Of a stretch of DNA of 64,000 bases, positions 8,160 through 17,749 are shown in pieces. The first letter of the stretch is position 1; each line of letters begins with the position of its first letter. The notes beneath the pieces are model-generated. The model had not been told where the DNA came from. It saw only the letters and a list, made by a program, of their open reading frames with translations, and did not search any database. Source of the stretch: Tunturiibacter empetritectus (GTDB taxonomy: Bacteria; Acidobacteriota; Terriglobia; Terriglobales; Acidobacteriaceae); contig NZ_JACCCU010000001.1 of NCBI RefSeq assembly GCF_013410875.1, positions 2,232,001-2,296,000 on the forward strand, given 5' to 3'. The position numbers were made by a program, and so were the translations under genes.

Positions 8160-10700
8160 TCAGTCGGAGTGCAGTATTCTTGCGATGTCGATCTGAAGGG
8201 CTTTCCGGATTGGAAGTAAGGCGGCCGTGGCCAGTATTGCGATCAGCAAGGTTATCGCACCCAGGTAGCTGATTGGATCCAGACCACTGATACCGTAAAG
8301 CCCGCGACGAAGTATCTGCGAGAGGCCAGCGGTCAAGGCTACTCCTGTCACCAATCCGGCCAAGACCGGCCATGCGAATCGGCGCAACACAGTGAGGAAG
8401 ATCTCCATGCGATTAGCTCCGAGTGCAAGGCGGATCGCAATCTCTTTGGTCCGCTGCGACACAGCATAAGTGACAAGGCCGAGCAACCCAATGATTGCGA
8501 GGAAGATCGCTATGCTGCCGAGCAGGCTGATGATCGTCGCAACCTGTTCGATCTGCCCGATGCTCTTGCTGAAGCCGGCCTTAAGCGGGGTGATAGTCGG
8601 GAAGAGTTTGGGGTCGATGCCACCGGCAATCTGCTGAAGAGTCGGCGACAGTCCATCAGGAGCACCGGCTGTCCTGATCAGAACAGACATCCTGGGGAGA
8701 GATTTGGCGGACAGCGGGTAGTAGATTTCGGTCGCGTCCGAGTTATTGAGTTCCATCGCCCGCGTGTTACCGACGATCCCTACAACGGTGTCCTTGCCCG
8801 TGCTCCACTCTTTGCCGATTGGGTCTTCCGTCGGCCAGCGTTTGCGTGCCAACGATTGGCTGAGCACAACTACATGGGTCTCCCCGGCGTGCATGTACCG
8901 GCCCCGCAGCAACGGAATACCCATCGTCTCGAAGAACTCCGGACCGACCCAGTTGGGATAGGTCTTGATCAGGCGGCCATCAACGTGAAAACCCTGAATC
9001 ATCACGTTCGTATTGACCAGCGGAGGGTTCTGAGCCATCGACACGGAGATAACTCCGGGCACCGTTCGCAGTCGGCTCCGCAACTGGTCGAGATAGCTCT
9101 CGGCCGTAGATGGTGTGTATCCGTGGTCGCTCAAGCCCGGGTTGAGCGACAGTACCTGCTCATAGCCGAAACCCGGATCGGTATACAGCGTATGGAGCGT
9201 CGCGTGGACAAGTAATCCAGACACGATAAGCAGCACGCAACTTGCCCCCACCTGGACACAGACCACCACCTGATGCCACAAGGTTCTCTCTTTTTTCTGC
9301 AGAACAATCTGCACCGTTGGCAACATGCCGAAAAAGAGTGCCGCGAGAAAACCCATCGCAGCAGTAAAGATAAGAACGCGCCAGTCCGGCAACGCGCTCA
9401 TCCATGCTGGAGCGTTAGCATAGACCAGAGTGAGGCGAAGAACGATGTAGCTGAGAGGCAGCGCAGCCATTGAGCCCAGCAGACCCAGAAGCAGGCTCTC
9501 CGTCAGTAATTGCCGAAGGACGCGCGACCTGCGTGCGCCAAGGTCGATCCGCAGCTGGATCTCCCGTCGCCTCCGGACTCCACGCGCAAGCAACAGCCCA
9601 CCTAGATTGGCGCAGGCCACAACCAGGATGAGGAGAACAAGAAGCGCGGCGAAGGCCAGCACCGGCATGCCGTCTTCAAACGAGAAGAAATGAGCGCCGG
9701 GGGTGACGAGGATGCGCTCATGATCCCAGATAACAGCTGGGTAGAGCTTCCGCAGTTGGCCGGTCAGCGCAAGCAGCTCATGTTCGGCCCTTGATGGGCT
9801 AACGCCCGGCGCAAGATGTCCCCACATAAGAATGTTCTCATCGAACTGCGGGTCATCCAGAGCCTTACTGCCTTCGAAAAAATAAGCATACTGCAAGAGA
9901 GGAAGCCATACATCCGGATTCTCTGTCCCCAGATTCGCGAACGCTTGCGAGGTCACGCCTATCACGTTGACCGGCTTGCCGGTGAGATAAATTGTCTTGC
10001 CAATGACTGATGGATCGCTGTCAAACTCTCTCTGCCAGAAGCGGAAGCTGAGAACAGCAACTGGAGCCGCCCCGGAAGAGCTCTCGTGAGCGGGATCGAA
10101 CAACCGTCCAGCCGTTGCGGAAGCGCCAAGCTCTATGAAATAGTTCGAGCTGACAAAGCTGGGGTTAATGCGTTGTTCTTCATGATTCAGAACCATAGGA
10201 GCGACACTCATCGTTGCCATCACCGCAGAGAGCGATCTGGCATTGTCGCGATAGTAGGCGATCGAAACGTAAGGAATACCGGGTGCGTTGTTCTCCGGAG
10301 ATCGCCGCTGAATGCTGACCAGAGTGGCGGCGTCGCGCACTGGGATCGTCTGCAAAGCGATCAGGTTGTACAGGCTGAACGCCAGCGTGCTGACCCCAAT
10401 ACCCAGCGCAAGCACCAGGATCGCCGTAAAAGAAAAGCCGGGCGATTTTGCCAAGATGCGCGAACCGAAGCGCAAATCCTGCGCGATGGACGCAAGCCAC
10501 TGCGTACCGCGGCTCTCGCGGCAGTCTTCCTTGATCTGATCGAGCCCGCCGAACTCAAGTCGAGTGGTGCGGCGTGCCTCGGCTTCGCTCGTGCCGGCCT
10601 GAATCTTATCCGCAACCTGTGATTCAAAGTGGAAGCGAAGCTCGTCGTCGAGCTCTTTCTCCATCCGAGCCCGTCGTAAAAGCCGCTGCAACAAGTTCAT
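8160..10700 (-). CDS. ADOP-family ABC transporter permease (MacB/FtsX-like)
   Basis: 846 residues. This is the acidobacterial duplicated orphan permease type: a short N-terminal cytoplasmic segment (MEKELDDELRFHFESQ, EARRTTRLEFGG) precedes two tandem MacB-periplasmic-core plus FtsX modules, with membrane segments near residues 85-110, 340-460 and 690-840. FtsX-type permeases use ATP hydrolysis by a partner to move periplasmic loops rather than to pass small solutes. No ATPase is adjacent, consistent with the 'orphan' name. The start overlaps the padR stop as ATGA, so it is expressed with and probably controlled by that regulator. Substrate unknown. Such permeases occur in many copies in Acidobacteriota, a main clue to the host lineage. 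Confidence 0.9.
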   Translation of the reverse strand: MNLLQRLLRRARMEKELDDELRFHFESQVADKIQAGTSEAEARRTTRLEFGGLDQIKEDCRESRGTQWLASIAQDLRFGSRILAKSPGFSFTAILVLALGIGVSTLAFSLYNLIALQTIPVRDAATLVSIQRRSPENNAPGIPYVSIAYYRDNARSLSAVMATMSVAPMVLNHEEQRINPSFVSSNYFIELGASATAGRLFDPAHESSSGAAPVAVLSFRFWQREFDSDPSVIGKTIYLTGKPVNVIGVTSQAFANLGTENPDVWLPLLQYAYFFEGSKALDDPQFDENILMWGHLAPGVSPSRAEHELLALTGQLRKLYPAVIWDHERILVTPGAHFFSFEDGMPVLAFAALLVLLILVVACANLGGLLLARGVRRRREIQLRIDLGARRSRVLRQLLTESLLLGLLGSMAALPLSYIVLRLTLVYANAPAWMSALPDWRVLIFTAAMGFLAALFFGMLPTVQIVLQKKERTLWHQVVVCVQVGASCVLLIVSGLLVHATLHTLYTDPGFGYEQVLSLNPGLSDHGYTPSTAESYLDQLRSRLRTVPGVISVSMAQNPPLVNTNVMIQGFHVDGRLIKTYPNWVGPEFFETMGIPLLRGRYMHAGETHVVVLSQSLARKRWPTEDPIGKEWSTGKDTVVGIVGNTRAMELNNSDATEIYYPLSAKSLPRMSVLIRTAGAPDGLSPTLQQIAGGIDPKLFPTITPLKAGFSKSIGQIEQVATIISLLGSIAIFLAIIGLLGLVTYAVSQRTKEIAIRLALGANRMEIFLTVLRRFAWPVLAGLVTGVALTAGLSQILRRGLYGISGLDPISYLGAITLLIAILATAALLPIRKALQIDIARILHSD

Positions 10701-11047
10701 GAGGTCTCTCCTTGCGGATGTTGCAGAATCAGGCCGACAACTTCAATCAAGCGGGCCCAACTTTCGGTTTCGTTCTTCAGTTGCGTTCGACCCTTCGTCG
10801 TCAACCGGTAAAACTTCGCCTCGCGACCAGTCTCGCTCGGTCCCCATTCGGCAACGAGGAACTTCTTGTTTTCCAGTCGATGCAGAGCGGGGTAGAGAGA
10901 ACCCTGTTGTACCTGCAGTGCCTCTTTCGAAATCTGTTGAATGCGCTGCGCAATCGCATAGCCGTGGACTGGCCCCAGCGCAACAACGCGGAGGATCAGC
11001 AAATCCAGCGTACCTTGTGGGAGATCAAATTTGGATTGAGTCGTCAT
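10697..11047 (-). CDS. PadR-family transcriptional regulator
   Basis: 116 residues, winged-helix DNA-binding protein of the short PadR class. The motif LPQGTLDLLILRVVALGP and the wing segment QGSLYPALHRLE are the family hallmarks; the C-terminal helix (residues about 85-110) is for dimerisation. In Acidobacteriota this subtype is repeatedly found directly before ADOP permeases, as here, with the stop overlapping the permease start. The likely role is repression of its own two-gene operon in response to a toxic or membrane-active compound. The ligand cannot be read from the sequence. Confidence 0.92.
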   Translation of the reverse strand: MTTQSKFDLPQGTLDLLILRVVALGPVHGYAIAQRIQQISKEALQVQQGSLYPALHRLENKKFLVAEWGPSETGREAKFYRLTTKGRTQLKNETESWARLIEVVGLILQHPQGETS

Positions 11048-11585
11048 GATGCCTGTTCCTTCTACATATACATGATCAACCTGTAGAAGCGCAAGGTGTC
11101 AAGCAGAGTTCTGTGTGAGAGGCCGTCTCTGAGGAACAGTCCGGAAGCAAATGGCGAGGAACCACCAAATCAACACTAGATTTTTTTAGTTGGCGAGAGA
11201 ACAGGTCGATGCGCTCATTAACATGGCTCCTCAAAAGAGCTTATTAGATAGTTGTGGTCGAGCTTCGGGAGATCGCAAAGTCGACTTTCCGGCAAGTTCG
11301 GTACCAGATAAACGTACTCGGGTCGAAGTTAACGAGAAGCCTCGTTCCAGTAACTTCGGCCTGACGTTAGGTAACGCAATGCCTCAATGAGTGCATTTGG
11401 CCTGTCAGCGCCAGTGATGGCGCAGTCCCAATCGCCCGAAAACATACCCCCCTAGTGAGGCGATTTCTTCTCTGGAGCGCATTCAATGGCTTGTGAGCTC
11501 ACATTATCCATAAGCTGACAATGACATTAGATGTAACCAAAAAATGATCTTATCGCGGGTTTGACACCACGGATTGCATCTTCAC
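11048..11585. other. intergenic region upstream of padR
   Basis: 538 bases with no convincing coding sequence. It should contain the padR-ADOP promoter near 11050-11150 and the 3' end of the secreted-protein gene. The main structure is the two-part hairpin at 11324-11358. Confidence 0.6.
11324..11358. repeat. two-part hairpin in a long intergenic region
   Basis: CGAAGTTA (11324-11331) pairs with TAACTTCG (11351-11358), and inside it ACGAG (11332-11336) pairs with CTCGT (11341-11345) around an AAGC loop, with a five-base bulge on one side. The stem can form on either strand. No T-run follows, so it is more likely a structured RNA element or relic than an intrinsic terminator. Confidence 0.4.
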
Positions 11586-12113
11586 TTATGCAGGAGGTCC
11601 GAACAGAGCCGCGGCGGTCGGCGTCCCGGCCTGCATCTCATCGCGGATCTGCTCTGCGATTTTAGCCATCGCAGCCTTATCGTCGCCTGGCTTGTAGTTG
11701 AAGACTACGCCCACAGCGCCTATCGTTTTGCCAGTTTGATCTTTCATGACAACTTCGTCCTCGAAGTGATTGCCGTTGACCTCAAGGTTGCTCTTGCCGG
11801 TGCGAATGCAGCGCGTGTCATCCTCGTCGCCGATCTTGCCGATGCGTCCGAAGTTGGAAGCTACGATGAGGTTTTTGTGGCCGGGAGGCGTTGCGTGTAT
11901 TGCAAGGAGGATGACTTCAGGGTGTTTGGCGAGTGCTTCGTCGACCAACTTCTGCGCTCCGGGGGCGGCAGTGGTGTAGGTGGGGTCCATCTCTTTGGCA
12001 TCGACCTTTCGCATGCCTGCGATGGCCTGCTCCCGTGTTTGCTGCGCGTGTGCTACGCCGAACAGTGTCGCAAAGCTTGCGATCCATAGGATTCGAACTG
12101 CTATTTTCATCAT
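11586..12113 (-). CDS. small secreted protein of unknown function
   Basis: 175 residues. A clear Sec signal peptide covers residues 1-24 (VRILWIASFATLFGVAHA, cleaved before QQTRE). The mature part alternates helices and strands; the stretches EVILLAIHATP, NLIVASNF and TIGAVGVVFNY resemble the central sheet of Cache/PDC-type sensor folds, with an acidic turn KIGDEDDTRC. There is no membrane segment or signalling domain after it, so it would be a free periplasmic protein. It lies 161 bases downstream of a TonB receptor on the same strand and could be co-transcribed with it. The fold suggestion is weak; function unknown. Confidence 0.7.
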   Translation of the reverse strand: MMKIAVRILWIASFATLFGVAHAQQTREQAIAGMRKVDAKEMDPTYTTAAPGAQKLVDEALAKHPEVILLAIHATPPGHKNLIVASNFGRIGKIGDEDDTRCIRTGKSNLEVNGNHFEDEVVMKDQTGKTIGAVGVVFNYKPGDDKAAMAKIAEQIRDEMQAGTPTAAALFGPPA

Positions 12114-12274
12114 GTCTCCTGGATTTGATCCGGCGATTACTCCGGTCTTCTGTGTAACGCTGTTGATGCAGGTTTACGGGTATTCAACCGTAACAACGAT
12201 GCCTCTCCGAGATGAGCCGAGACTTAACCGGATATGAAATTGCATTCATTCAGAGCTAGTGACTGAGGTAGCGG

Positions 12275-15200
12275 TTAAAAGATCACCTTGAGAGCGAACT
12301 GGGTTTGACGGCTGCTTCCGGCAGTGGGGCCTACGAGCACTCCGCCGGTGGAGGTAAGGACCGCGCCGCTGGCGTTGAACAGCTGAGTGCCGGTCTTGGG
12401 TGGTGTGGCGTAGTTGACTTGGTTGAGAACGTTGAAGAGTTCCGCGCGGAACTGGAGGTTGAACGTCTCCGAGATGCGTGGGATATACGTGTTCTTGACG
12501 AGAGAGGTATCGAGATCGTTGAGGCGGGGGCCGATGATGGAGTTGCGACCGGCATTTCCGAGATGCGTGAGCCCAGTCGTAGGGTCGAAGGAGGGGAAGG
12601 CGAAGCAGTTGAGGTTGACATAATGACGATTGAGCGAAGAGACGCTTTTGACTGGATTGCCTGTGCATCCCGGACCGGTGAGACGGTCTGGAAAGGCGAA
12701 CGCGTCGGCGCTATGCAGGTTGAGAGAATCGCCAGAGATGAGAGGCGTGAAGGGCTCGCCTGTGCTGGTCTGAAAAATCGATCCCCATTGCCAGCCATTC
12801 AGGAGTATGTGAGCCACCGGTATGTCCTTGCGGACGTTGGGAAGCTCGACGATGTAGTTGAGAACGAGATTCTGTCCGACGTTGAAGTCGGAGATGGCGC
12901 GGCGGCGAATGGGTGCCCACAGCGGCAGACTGGACACCGAGTTGGCAAAGGTGTCGCCAAAGGTGGAGGAGGAGCCGTCGTCTATGGATTTGGACCATGT
13001 GTAAGAGATTTGAAACTGCGTATGGTGACTGAAGCGTTTATTGAGGCTGGTCTGTAGCGAGTTGTAGTGGGAGTAGCCGGTCATGAATACGGCGCTAATC
13101 TGACCGATGTTGGGGTTCAGCTTGGCAGCAGTGAGAGCAGCTGCGCTGGGCGAGTTTTTTCCGTTGGGACCATAGAAGAGGTAACTCCCATTACTGACGA
13201 TGGGTTGAACGGTGTTGACATCGTCCACGCGGTAAGGAAGGTGAGTGCCGCGAGACCCTGCGTAGCCTACCTGAAAGATCATGTCGTAGGGCAACTGCTG
13301 CTGAACGTTCATCGAATACTGCTGGACATAGCTGCGGGAGGAGTGATCGGGGGCATAGGCGTAACGCAGATTTGCTGCCGAGAGCGAGGGATAAGCACCC
13401 GTTGGGAAAGAGCCGATACCGGGAGCGGCGTTGTTGCCCAGCTCAAGATAGGGAGCGGTGAAGATGGACAGCCCCTCGTACAGGTAGTTAAGCTGTTGCG
13501 CGTCATAGATGCCGTAACCAGCGTGAACGCTCGTCATGTCCTTGCCAAATGGATCCCAGGCAAAACCGACGCGTGGAGCTATGTTCTTGAAGCTGGCGTT
13601 TTGAAAGTATGGACTGCCGAGATGGGGGGTTGTATCGGTGAGATTGCGGAGGTTGGCAAGACGGTTAGCCGTCTCGGTGGGAACAGTAACAGGCTCGTAA
13701 CGGACACCGAGGTTAAGAGTGAGATTATTGGAGATACGGTAGTTGTCTTCGAGGTAGCCGCCGAAGACCGACTGGCGAAGATCGCGTGGGCTGACACCCT
13801 GGGCGAGCGGCGCATTGAAGCTTGTGGGGTGGTTGGTGAGAAAGCTCTGCAGGCTGGAGAAGATGAATTGGCCATTGGGATTAGAGGTGCCAAGTTGATT
13901 GTTCTGCAGGCGCTCGAAGGCAAAGCCGAATTTGAGCGCGTGCTTGCCCTTGGTCAAATAAAGATCGTCGTAGATCTGGTAGGAGTTGAGGTGGAAGACA
14001 AACTCGCCGGTGGCCTTGAGACCGCCTTGAAAGTTGGAGAGTCCCCCAATATTGACTAACCCGACCGGAAGCCCCGGGACGAAGCCCAGAGCGGGATCAC
14101 TCGCAGCAGGATTGATAGCCGTGAGGGTGGTGGGCGCATCGGAGAAGACGCGGCTATAACCAAATTTGAAGGAGTTGAGTAGCGCTGCGGAGAAGACGTG
14201 CGATTCACCGATTGTCGCCAGCTGGCGTTTGGCCAGGTTGCCGGTGATACGGACGTTGAATGGATCTGGCGAGGTGAGTTTGCCGTTGTCGTAGAAGTAG
14301 GTTCCTGTGAGCGAATCCTTGTCGGAGATGCGATGGTCGGCGCGAATGGTGAAGTAATCTTCGTGGCTGACAAAGGGATCGTTGAAGAGAAAGCTACCAG
14401 TGTCGGCGTTAGGACCGGGGTCGACCGTCGGGAGCGGATACAGAGCAAAATAAGGAGTAACGACGGGACTGACAGGCACCTGCACGTGGCTGGCGCAGGG
14501 ATTGCCACCGGAGGCGACACAGAGGCTACCCGTCCGGGCCGCGGCGGAGGGTACGATGCTGGAGGTATTTGCGCCCTGGTATTGGCGGAGGCCCTCGTAG
14601 TCACCGAAGAGGAAGGTGCGCTCTTTGATCACGGGACCACCTGCAGATGCGCCGAATTGGTTGCGACGGAATTCTGCGATCTGGCCCGGAGTATCGAACT
14701 CGTTGCGCGCGTCGAGCGCGGAGTTGCGGAAAAACTCGTAGGCGGAGCCGTGTAGACGACTCGTCCCGGCGCGTGTGACCGCGTTAATGATGCCGCCAGC
14801 AGCCTTGCCGTAATCGGCAGAGGCGTTGGATGTTACGACGGAAAACTCCTGGATGGCGTCGACGCCAAGGTTTGACCCGATGACGCCGCCAGGGCCACCG
14901 TTGGAGTAGTCGTTAATGCTGATGCCGTCGACCCGATAATTGTTTTGCTGCGGACGGGCGCCGCCGACAGTGAGTTGATTCCCAATGCCGCGGTTGGCTC
15001 GTTGATTGGTGACGGCGACAGCGGGCTGGGTGCGCACTGCGGCGACGCCGGGCTGCAGATTAGCAAGTTGAGTCCAGTCACGCCCGTTGAGCGGGAGAGC
15101 CACAATTGTGCGCTCGTCGACGACGGGCATGGTGGTAGAAGTGACCATGTCGATTGCGGGCGGCGCGGTGGTGACTACGATTTTCTCTTTGGCTGAACCG

Positions 15201-15538
15201 ACTTGGAGCTGAACGTTGATCTCCTGCTGAGCACCGACATTGAGGGCAATATCCCTGATCTCCTGCGGCACAAAGCCAGATACGCTAATGGAGATGGTGT
15301 AAGTACCCGTCTGGAGGTTGGGAACAGAGTAGAAGCCGGAGGAGCTGGATGTGGACTCGGTGACGATGCCCGTTTGGGTGTTTGTGATAACAACAGGAGC
15401 ATTTGCAACGAGCGCACCGGCGGGATCTGTGATGGTTCCTGCGATGGTTCCGGTAGAGACCTGTGAGCGCAGAGCTGGAGCCGCGCAGAGAAGAAGGGTA
15501 GATAGGTAAAGTGCTCGCTTTATGGACCGTACTTTCAT
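12275..15538 (-). CDS. Oar-type TonB-dependent outer-membrane receptor
   Basis: 1087 residues from the ATG at 15538, which follows GAGAGG at six bases; the open frame extends further upstream without a ribosome site. A signal peptide (residues 1-25) is followed by a carboxypeptidase-like regulatory domain (TGTIAGTITDPAGALVANA, residues about 27-110), a plug domain (VALPLNGRDWTQLANLQPG; YRVDGISINDYSNG) and a long beta-barrel ending in FALKVIF with the terminal Phe typical of BAM substrates. Such receptors take up large ligands, often glycans or peptides, using TonB energy. No glycosidase is adjacent. The divergent genes encode a secreted beta-propeller and a two-component system, which may sense or use the same ligand. 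Confidence 0.92.
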   Translation of the reverse strand: MKVRSIKRALYLSTLLLCAAPALRSQVSTGTIAGTITDPAGALVANAPVVITNTQTGIVTESTSSSSGFYSVPNLQTGTYTISISVSGFVPQEIRDIALNVGAQQEINVQLQVGSAKEKIVVTTAPPAIDMVTSTTMPVVDERTIVALPLNGRDWTQLANLQPGVAAVRTQPAVAVTNQRANRGIGNQLTVGGARPQQNNYRVDGISINDYSNGGPGGVIGSNLGVDAIQEFSVVTSNASADYGKAAGGIINAVTRAGTSRLHGSAYEFFRNSALDARNEFDTPGQIAEFRRNQFGASAGGPVIKERTFLFGDYEGLRQYQGANTSSIVPSAAARTGSLCVASGGNPCASHVQVPVSPVVTPYFALYPLPTVDPGPNADTGSFLFNDPFVSHEDYFTIRADHRISDKDSLTGTYFYDNGKLTSPDPFNVRITGNLAKRQLATIGESHVFSAALLNSFKFGYSRVFSDAPTTLTAINPAASDPALGFVPGLPVGLVNIGGLSNFQGGLKATGEFVFHLNSYQIYDDLYLTKGKHALKFGFAFERLQNNQLGTSNPNGQFIFSSLQSFLTNHPTSFNAPLAQGVSPRDLRQSVFGGYLEDNYRISNNLTLNLGVRYEPVTVPTETANRLANLRNLTDTTPHLGSPYFQNASFKNIAPRVGFAWDPFGKDMTSVHAGYGIYDAQQLNYLYEGLSIFTAPYLELGNNAAPGIGSFPTGAYPSLSAANLRYAYAPDHSSRSYVQQYSMNVQQQLPYDMIFQVGYAGSRGTHLPYRVDDVNTVQPIVSNGSYLFYGPNGKNSPSAAALTAAKLNPNIGQISAVFMTGYSHYNSLQTSLNKRFSHHTQFQISYTWSKSIDDGSSSTFGDTFANSVSSLPLWAPIRRRAISDFNVGQNLVLNYIVELPNVRKDIPVAHILLNGWQWGSIFQTSTGEPFTPLISGDSLNLHSADAFAFPDRLTGPGCTGNPVKSVSSLNRHYVNLNCFAFPSFDPTTGLTHLGNAGRNSIIGPRLNDLDTSLVKNTYIPRISETFNLQFRAELFNVLNQVNYATPPKTGTQLFNASGAVLTSTGGVLVGPTAGSSRQTQFALKVIF

Positions 15539-15898
15539 GTAGTGCCTCTCAATACTGGCTGACTGCAATGCAATCGCTATTACGTAATGCCAGAGTGACG
15601 CTGACGCGGCGGTGACCCAATTCATCACGGCGGCGATGCATGACTTCGGACCTCTGCCATTTAGTTCTTTGCGAATGAAGAGTCGCTGAAGATTACATAA
15701 AAGTTTGTTTATGGATGGCGTTTGTTGTTTTGAACGGGGGGACGAGCAAGCATAGCGGCGGAGGGTGGATGAATGCAATTTCATTTTGGTTTCAAGACAG
15801 CCTCATGAAGGTGCATGAGGCTTACTGTGAAGTCCGCGTAGATGGAGTGGATCGCTTCGGGCACCACAAGGTATGCGGCCGTCGAGGAGAGGTATTAG
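15539..15898. other. divergent promoter region between the TonB receptor and the beta-propeller gene
   Basis: 360 bases between two outward-facing genes, so promoters in both directions are expected. A perfect ten-base palindrome ATTACGTAAT lies at 15579-15588, 41 bases before the receptor start, and is the best operator candidate. I see no gene in this stretch. Confidence 0.55.
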
Positions 15899-16954
15899 AT
15901 GAAGATTCAGAAGAGATTGGCCGGACTGCTTGTCTTGAGTTCCTCGGTAGCAATCTGTCCCGTTGCAGGAGTGACGGCTGCTCGCGCGCAAGAACCCGCT
16001 ATGAAACTGGTGCAAACCATAGAGCTGCCGGGCTATACAGGTGACTTCGATCACTTCGCCGTGGATGAACAGCGCGGACGACTGCTACTGGCGGCAGAAG
16101 ACCATGCGACGCTGGAGGTCTTCGATCTGAAAACGGGTCAACATCTAAAGACAGTGAAAGGTTTTGACGCGCCACACAGCATTCTGGTGCGCCCTGCCGC
16201 TTCAACGGTCATCGTAACGGATAGCGGCAAAACGATGACTAAGATCCTCGACGCAGAAACATATGCGATCAAGGGATCGATCAAGTTGACGGAGGGCGCA
16301 GATTCAGCGGCCTATGACCCGAAGACGAATGTGTACTACATCGTGACCGGCGGCAAAGATGTAGACATGAAGACGGCCAGTGTCGAGGCGGTGAACCCGG
16401 ATACGGGGCAGCGACTGGGCGGGGTTACGTTTCAAGATAACCATGTCGAGGCAATTGCGCTGGAGGAGGGTGGTAACCGCATCTTTGTGAATCTGACTCA
16501 GACCAACAAGATGGCTGTCGTGGATCGAACGACGATGAAAGAAATTGCCGAGTGGCCGGTTCCGCCGGCGCAACAGAATGCGATGGTGGCTCTGGATGAA
16601 ATGCAGCACAGGTTGTATGTAGTATGCCGCGCAGACCTTAGCGGCGCTCCGGCGGGCAAGGTTGTGGTGATGAATTCGGATGACGGCGCCGTCGTGGGCA
16701 CGCAGGACGCGCCTACAAGAGTCGACCAAGTAATATACGACCTCACCATGCATCGTCTGTATGTTCCTGGCGGTCAAGGATACACCGAGATTTATGACAC
16801 TTCCGACGCCAATAATCTAAAGCCCGTTGAGAAGATATCGACCGCACCCGGGGCCAAGACGGGGATTCTGTTACCGAGCAAGAAGCTGGTGTTAGCGGCT
16901 TCCCCGGGGGATACCAAGGCCGTTGCCAAGGTGATGTACTTCAGCATCCCGTAG
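15899..16954 (+). CDS. secreted YncE-like beta-propeller protein
   Basis: 351 residues. A signal peptide (residues 1-30, ending AARAQ) is followed by repeated blades of the type FDHFAVDEQRGRLLLA, HSILVRPAASTVIVTD, DSAAYDPKTNVYYIVT, VEAIALEEGGNRIFVN, MVALDEMQHRLYVV and VIYDLTMHRLYVP, spaced about 45 residues: a seven-bladed propeller of the YncE/Lactonase-like kind. No catalytic metal site can be recognised. The start has a strong GAGGAGAGG site. Proteins like this are periplasmic and in other bacteria are found near metal or TonB-linked systems. The two-component system directly downstream is of the CusRS type, so a metal-related role is possible but unproven. Confidence 0.85.
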   Translation: MKIQKRLAGLLVLSSSVAICPVAGVTAARAQEPAMKLVQTIELPGYTGDFDHFAVDEQRGRLLLAAEDHATLEVFDLKTGQHLKTVKGFDAPHSILVRPAASTVIVTDSGKTMTKILDAETYAIKGSIKLTEGADSAAYDPKTNVYYIVTGGKDVDMKTASVEAVNPDTGQRLGGVTFQDNHVEAIALEEGGNRIFVNLTQTNKMAVVDRTTMKEIAEWPVPPAQQNAMVALDEMQHRLYVVCRADLSGAPAGKVVVMNSDDGAVVGTQDAPTRVDQVIYDLTMHRLYVPGGQGYTEIYDTSDANNLKPVEKISTAPGAKTGILLPSKKLVLAASPGDTKAVAKVMYFSIP

Positions 16955-17068
16955 CAATTTCTCGCCACTAAACTGCCGCTGTAGCAGGCAATCGCAAGTG
17001 AAGGGGTTTTCATCTTTGCTTCATCTCTGCTTTACTGCTCAAGACTGTAATCGTGCGAGGTGTACGCA

Positions 17069-17749
17069 ATGCGGATATTGCTGGTGGAAGATGAGCCTAA
17101 GGTCTCGGGCTTCGTAGAGCGTGGACTTGCTGCCGAGCGGTACGCAGTGGATGTCTCGGCGGACGGCCGCGATGGTCTGGAGATGGCACAGACCTATCCT
17201 TACGATCTGATCATCCTGGATCTGATGCTACCCCGGCTGGATGGCCGCGAAGTTCTGCAGCGGCTTCGCCATAAGGATGCATGCGTGCCTGTACTGGTGC
17301 TCACAGCGCGGGACTCCATAGAAGACAAGGTGCGTCTCTTCGAGAGCGGTGCGGACGACTACCTGACCAAGCCTTTCGCCTTTGCTGAACTGCTGGTTCG
17401 GGCGAAAGCCTTGTTGAGGCGCGGACCGGTAAATCGATCGAGCACGTTGATGGTGGGAGACCTGGAGCTAGATCGCCTGACCCAACAGATTAAGCGCGGT
17501 GGCAGACGCATCGAACTGACAGCGAAGGAGTACTCTCTGCTGGAGTATTTAATGCAGAATGCAGAGCGGGTGCTCTCACGCAATATGATCATCGAGCATG
17601 TGTGGGATCAGAGCTTCGACGGAGTAACAAACATCGTCGACGTCTACGTGCGGCATCTGCGTTCGAAGGTAGATGACGGACAGGAGAGTAAGCTGATTCG
17701 CACAGTGCGCGGAGCGGGATACATGATCCGTGCAGGTGGTGAGGCTTGA
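17069..17749 (+). CDS. OmpR-family response regulator (CusR-like)
   Basis: 226 residues from the ATG at 17069, which follows GAGGTG; an in-frame GTG three codons earlier is less likely. The receiver domain (residues 1-115) has acidic pair E7/D8, phospho-acceptor D51 (LIILDLMLP) and the conserved Lys in YLTKPF. The C-terminal winged helix (residues about 125-222) has the RIELTAKEYSLLEYL and VDVYVRHLRSKVD motifs of the OmpR class. Sequence style is closest to heavy-metal regulators such as CusR/CopR. Its stop overlaps the TTG start of the kinase gene, the usual coupled arrangement. Confidence 0.93.
   Translation: MRILLVEDEPKVSGFVERGLAAERYAVDVSADGRDGLEMAQTYPYDLIILDLMLPRLDGREVLQRLRHKDACVPVLVLTARDSIEDKVRLFESGADDYLTKPFAFAELLVRAKALLRRGPVNRSSTLMVGDLELDRLTQQIKRGGRRIELTAKEYSLLEYLMQNAERVLSRNMIIEHVWDQSFDGVTNIVDVYVRHLRSKVDDGQESKLIRTVRGAGYMIRAGGEA

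Noticed and set aside
13067..14059. 330-codon open frame on the plus strand
   Set aside because: Antisense shadow of the TonB receptor barrel region.
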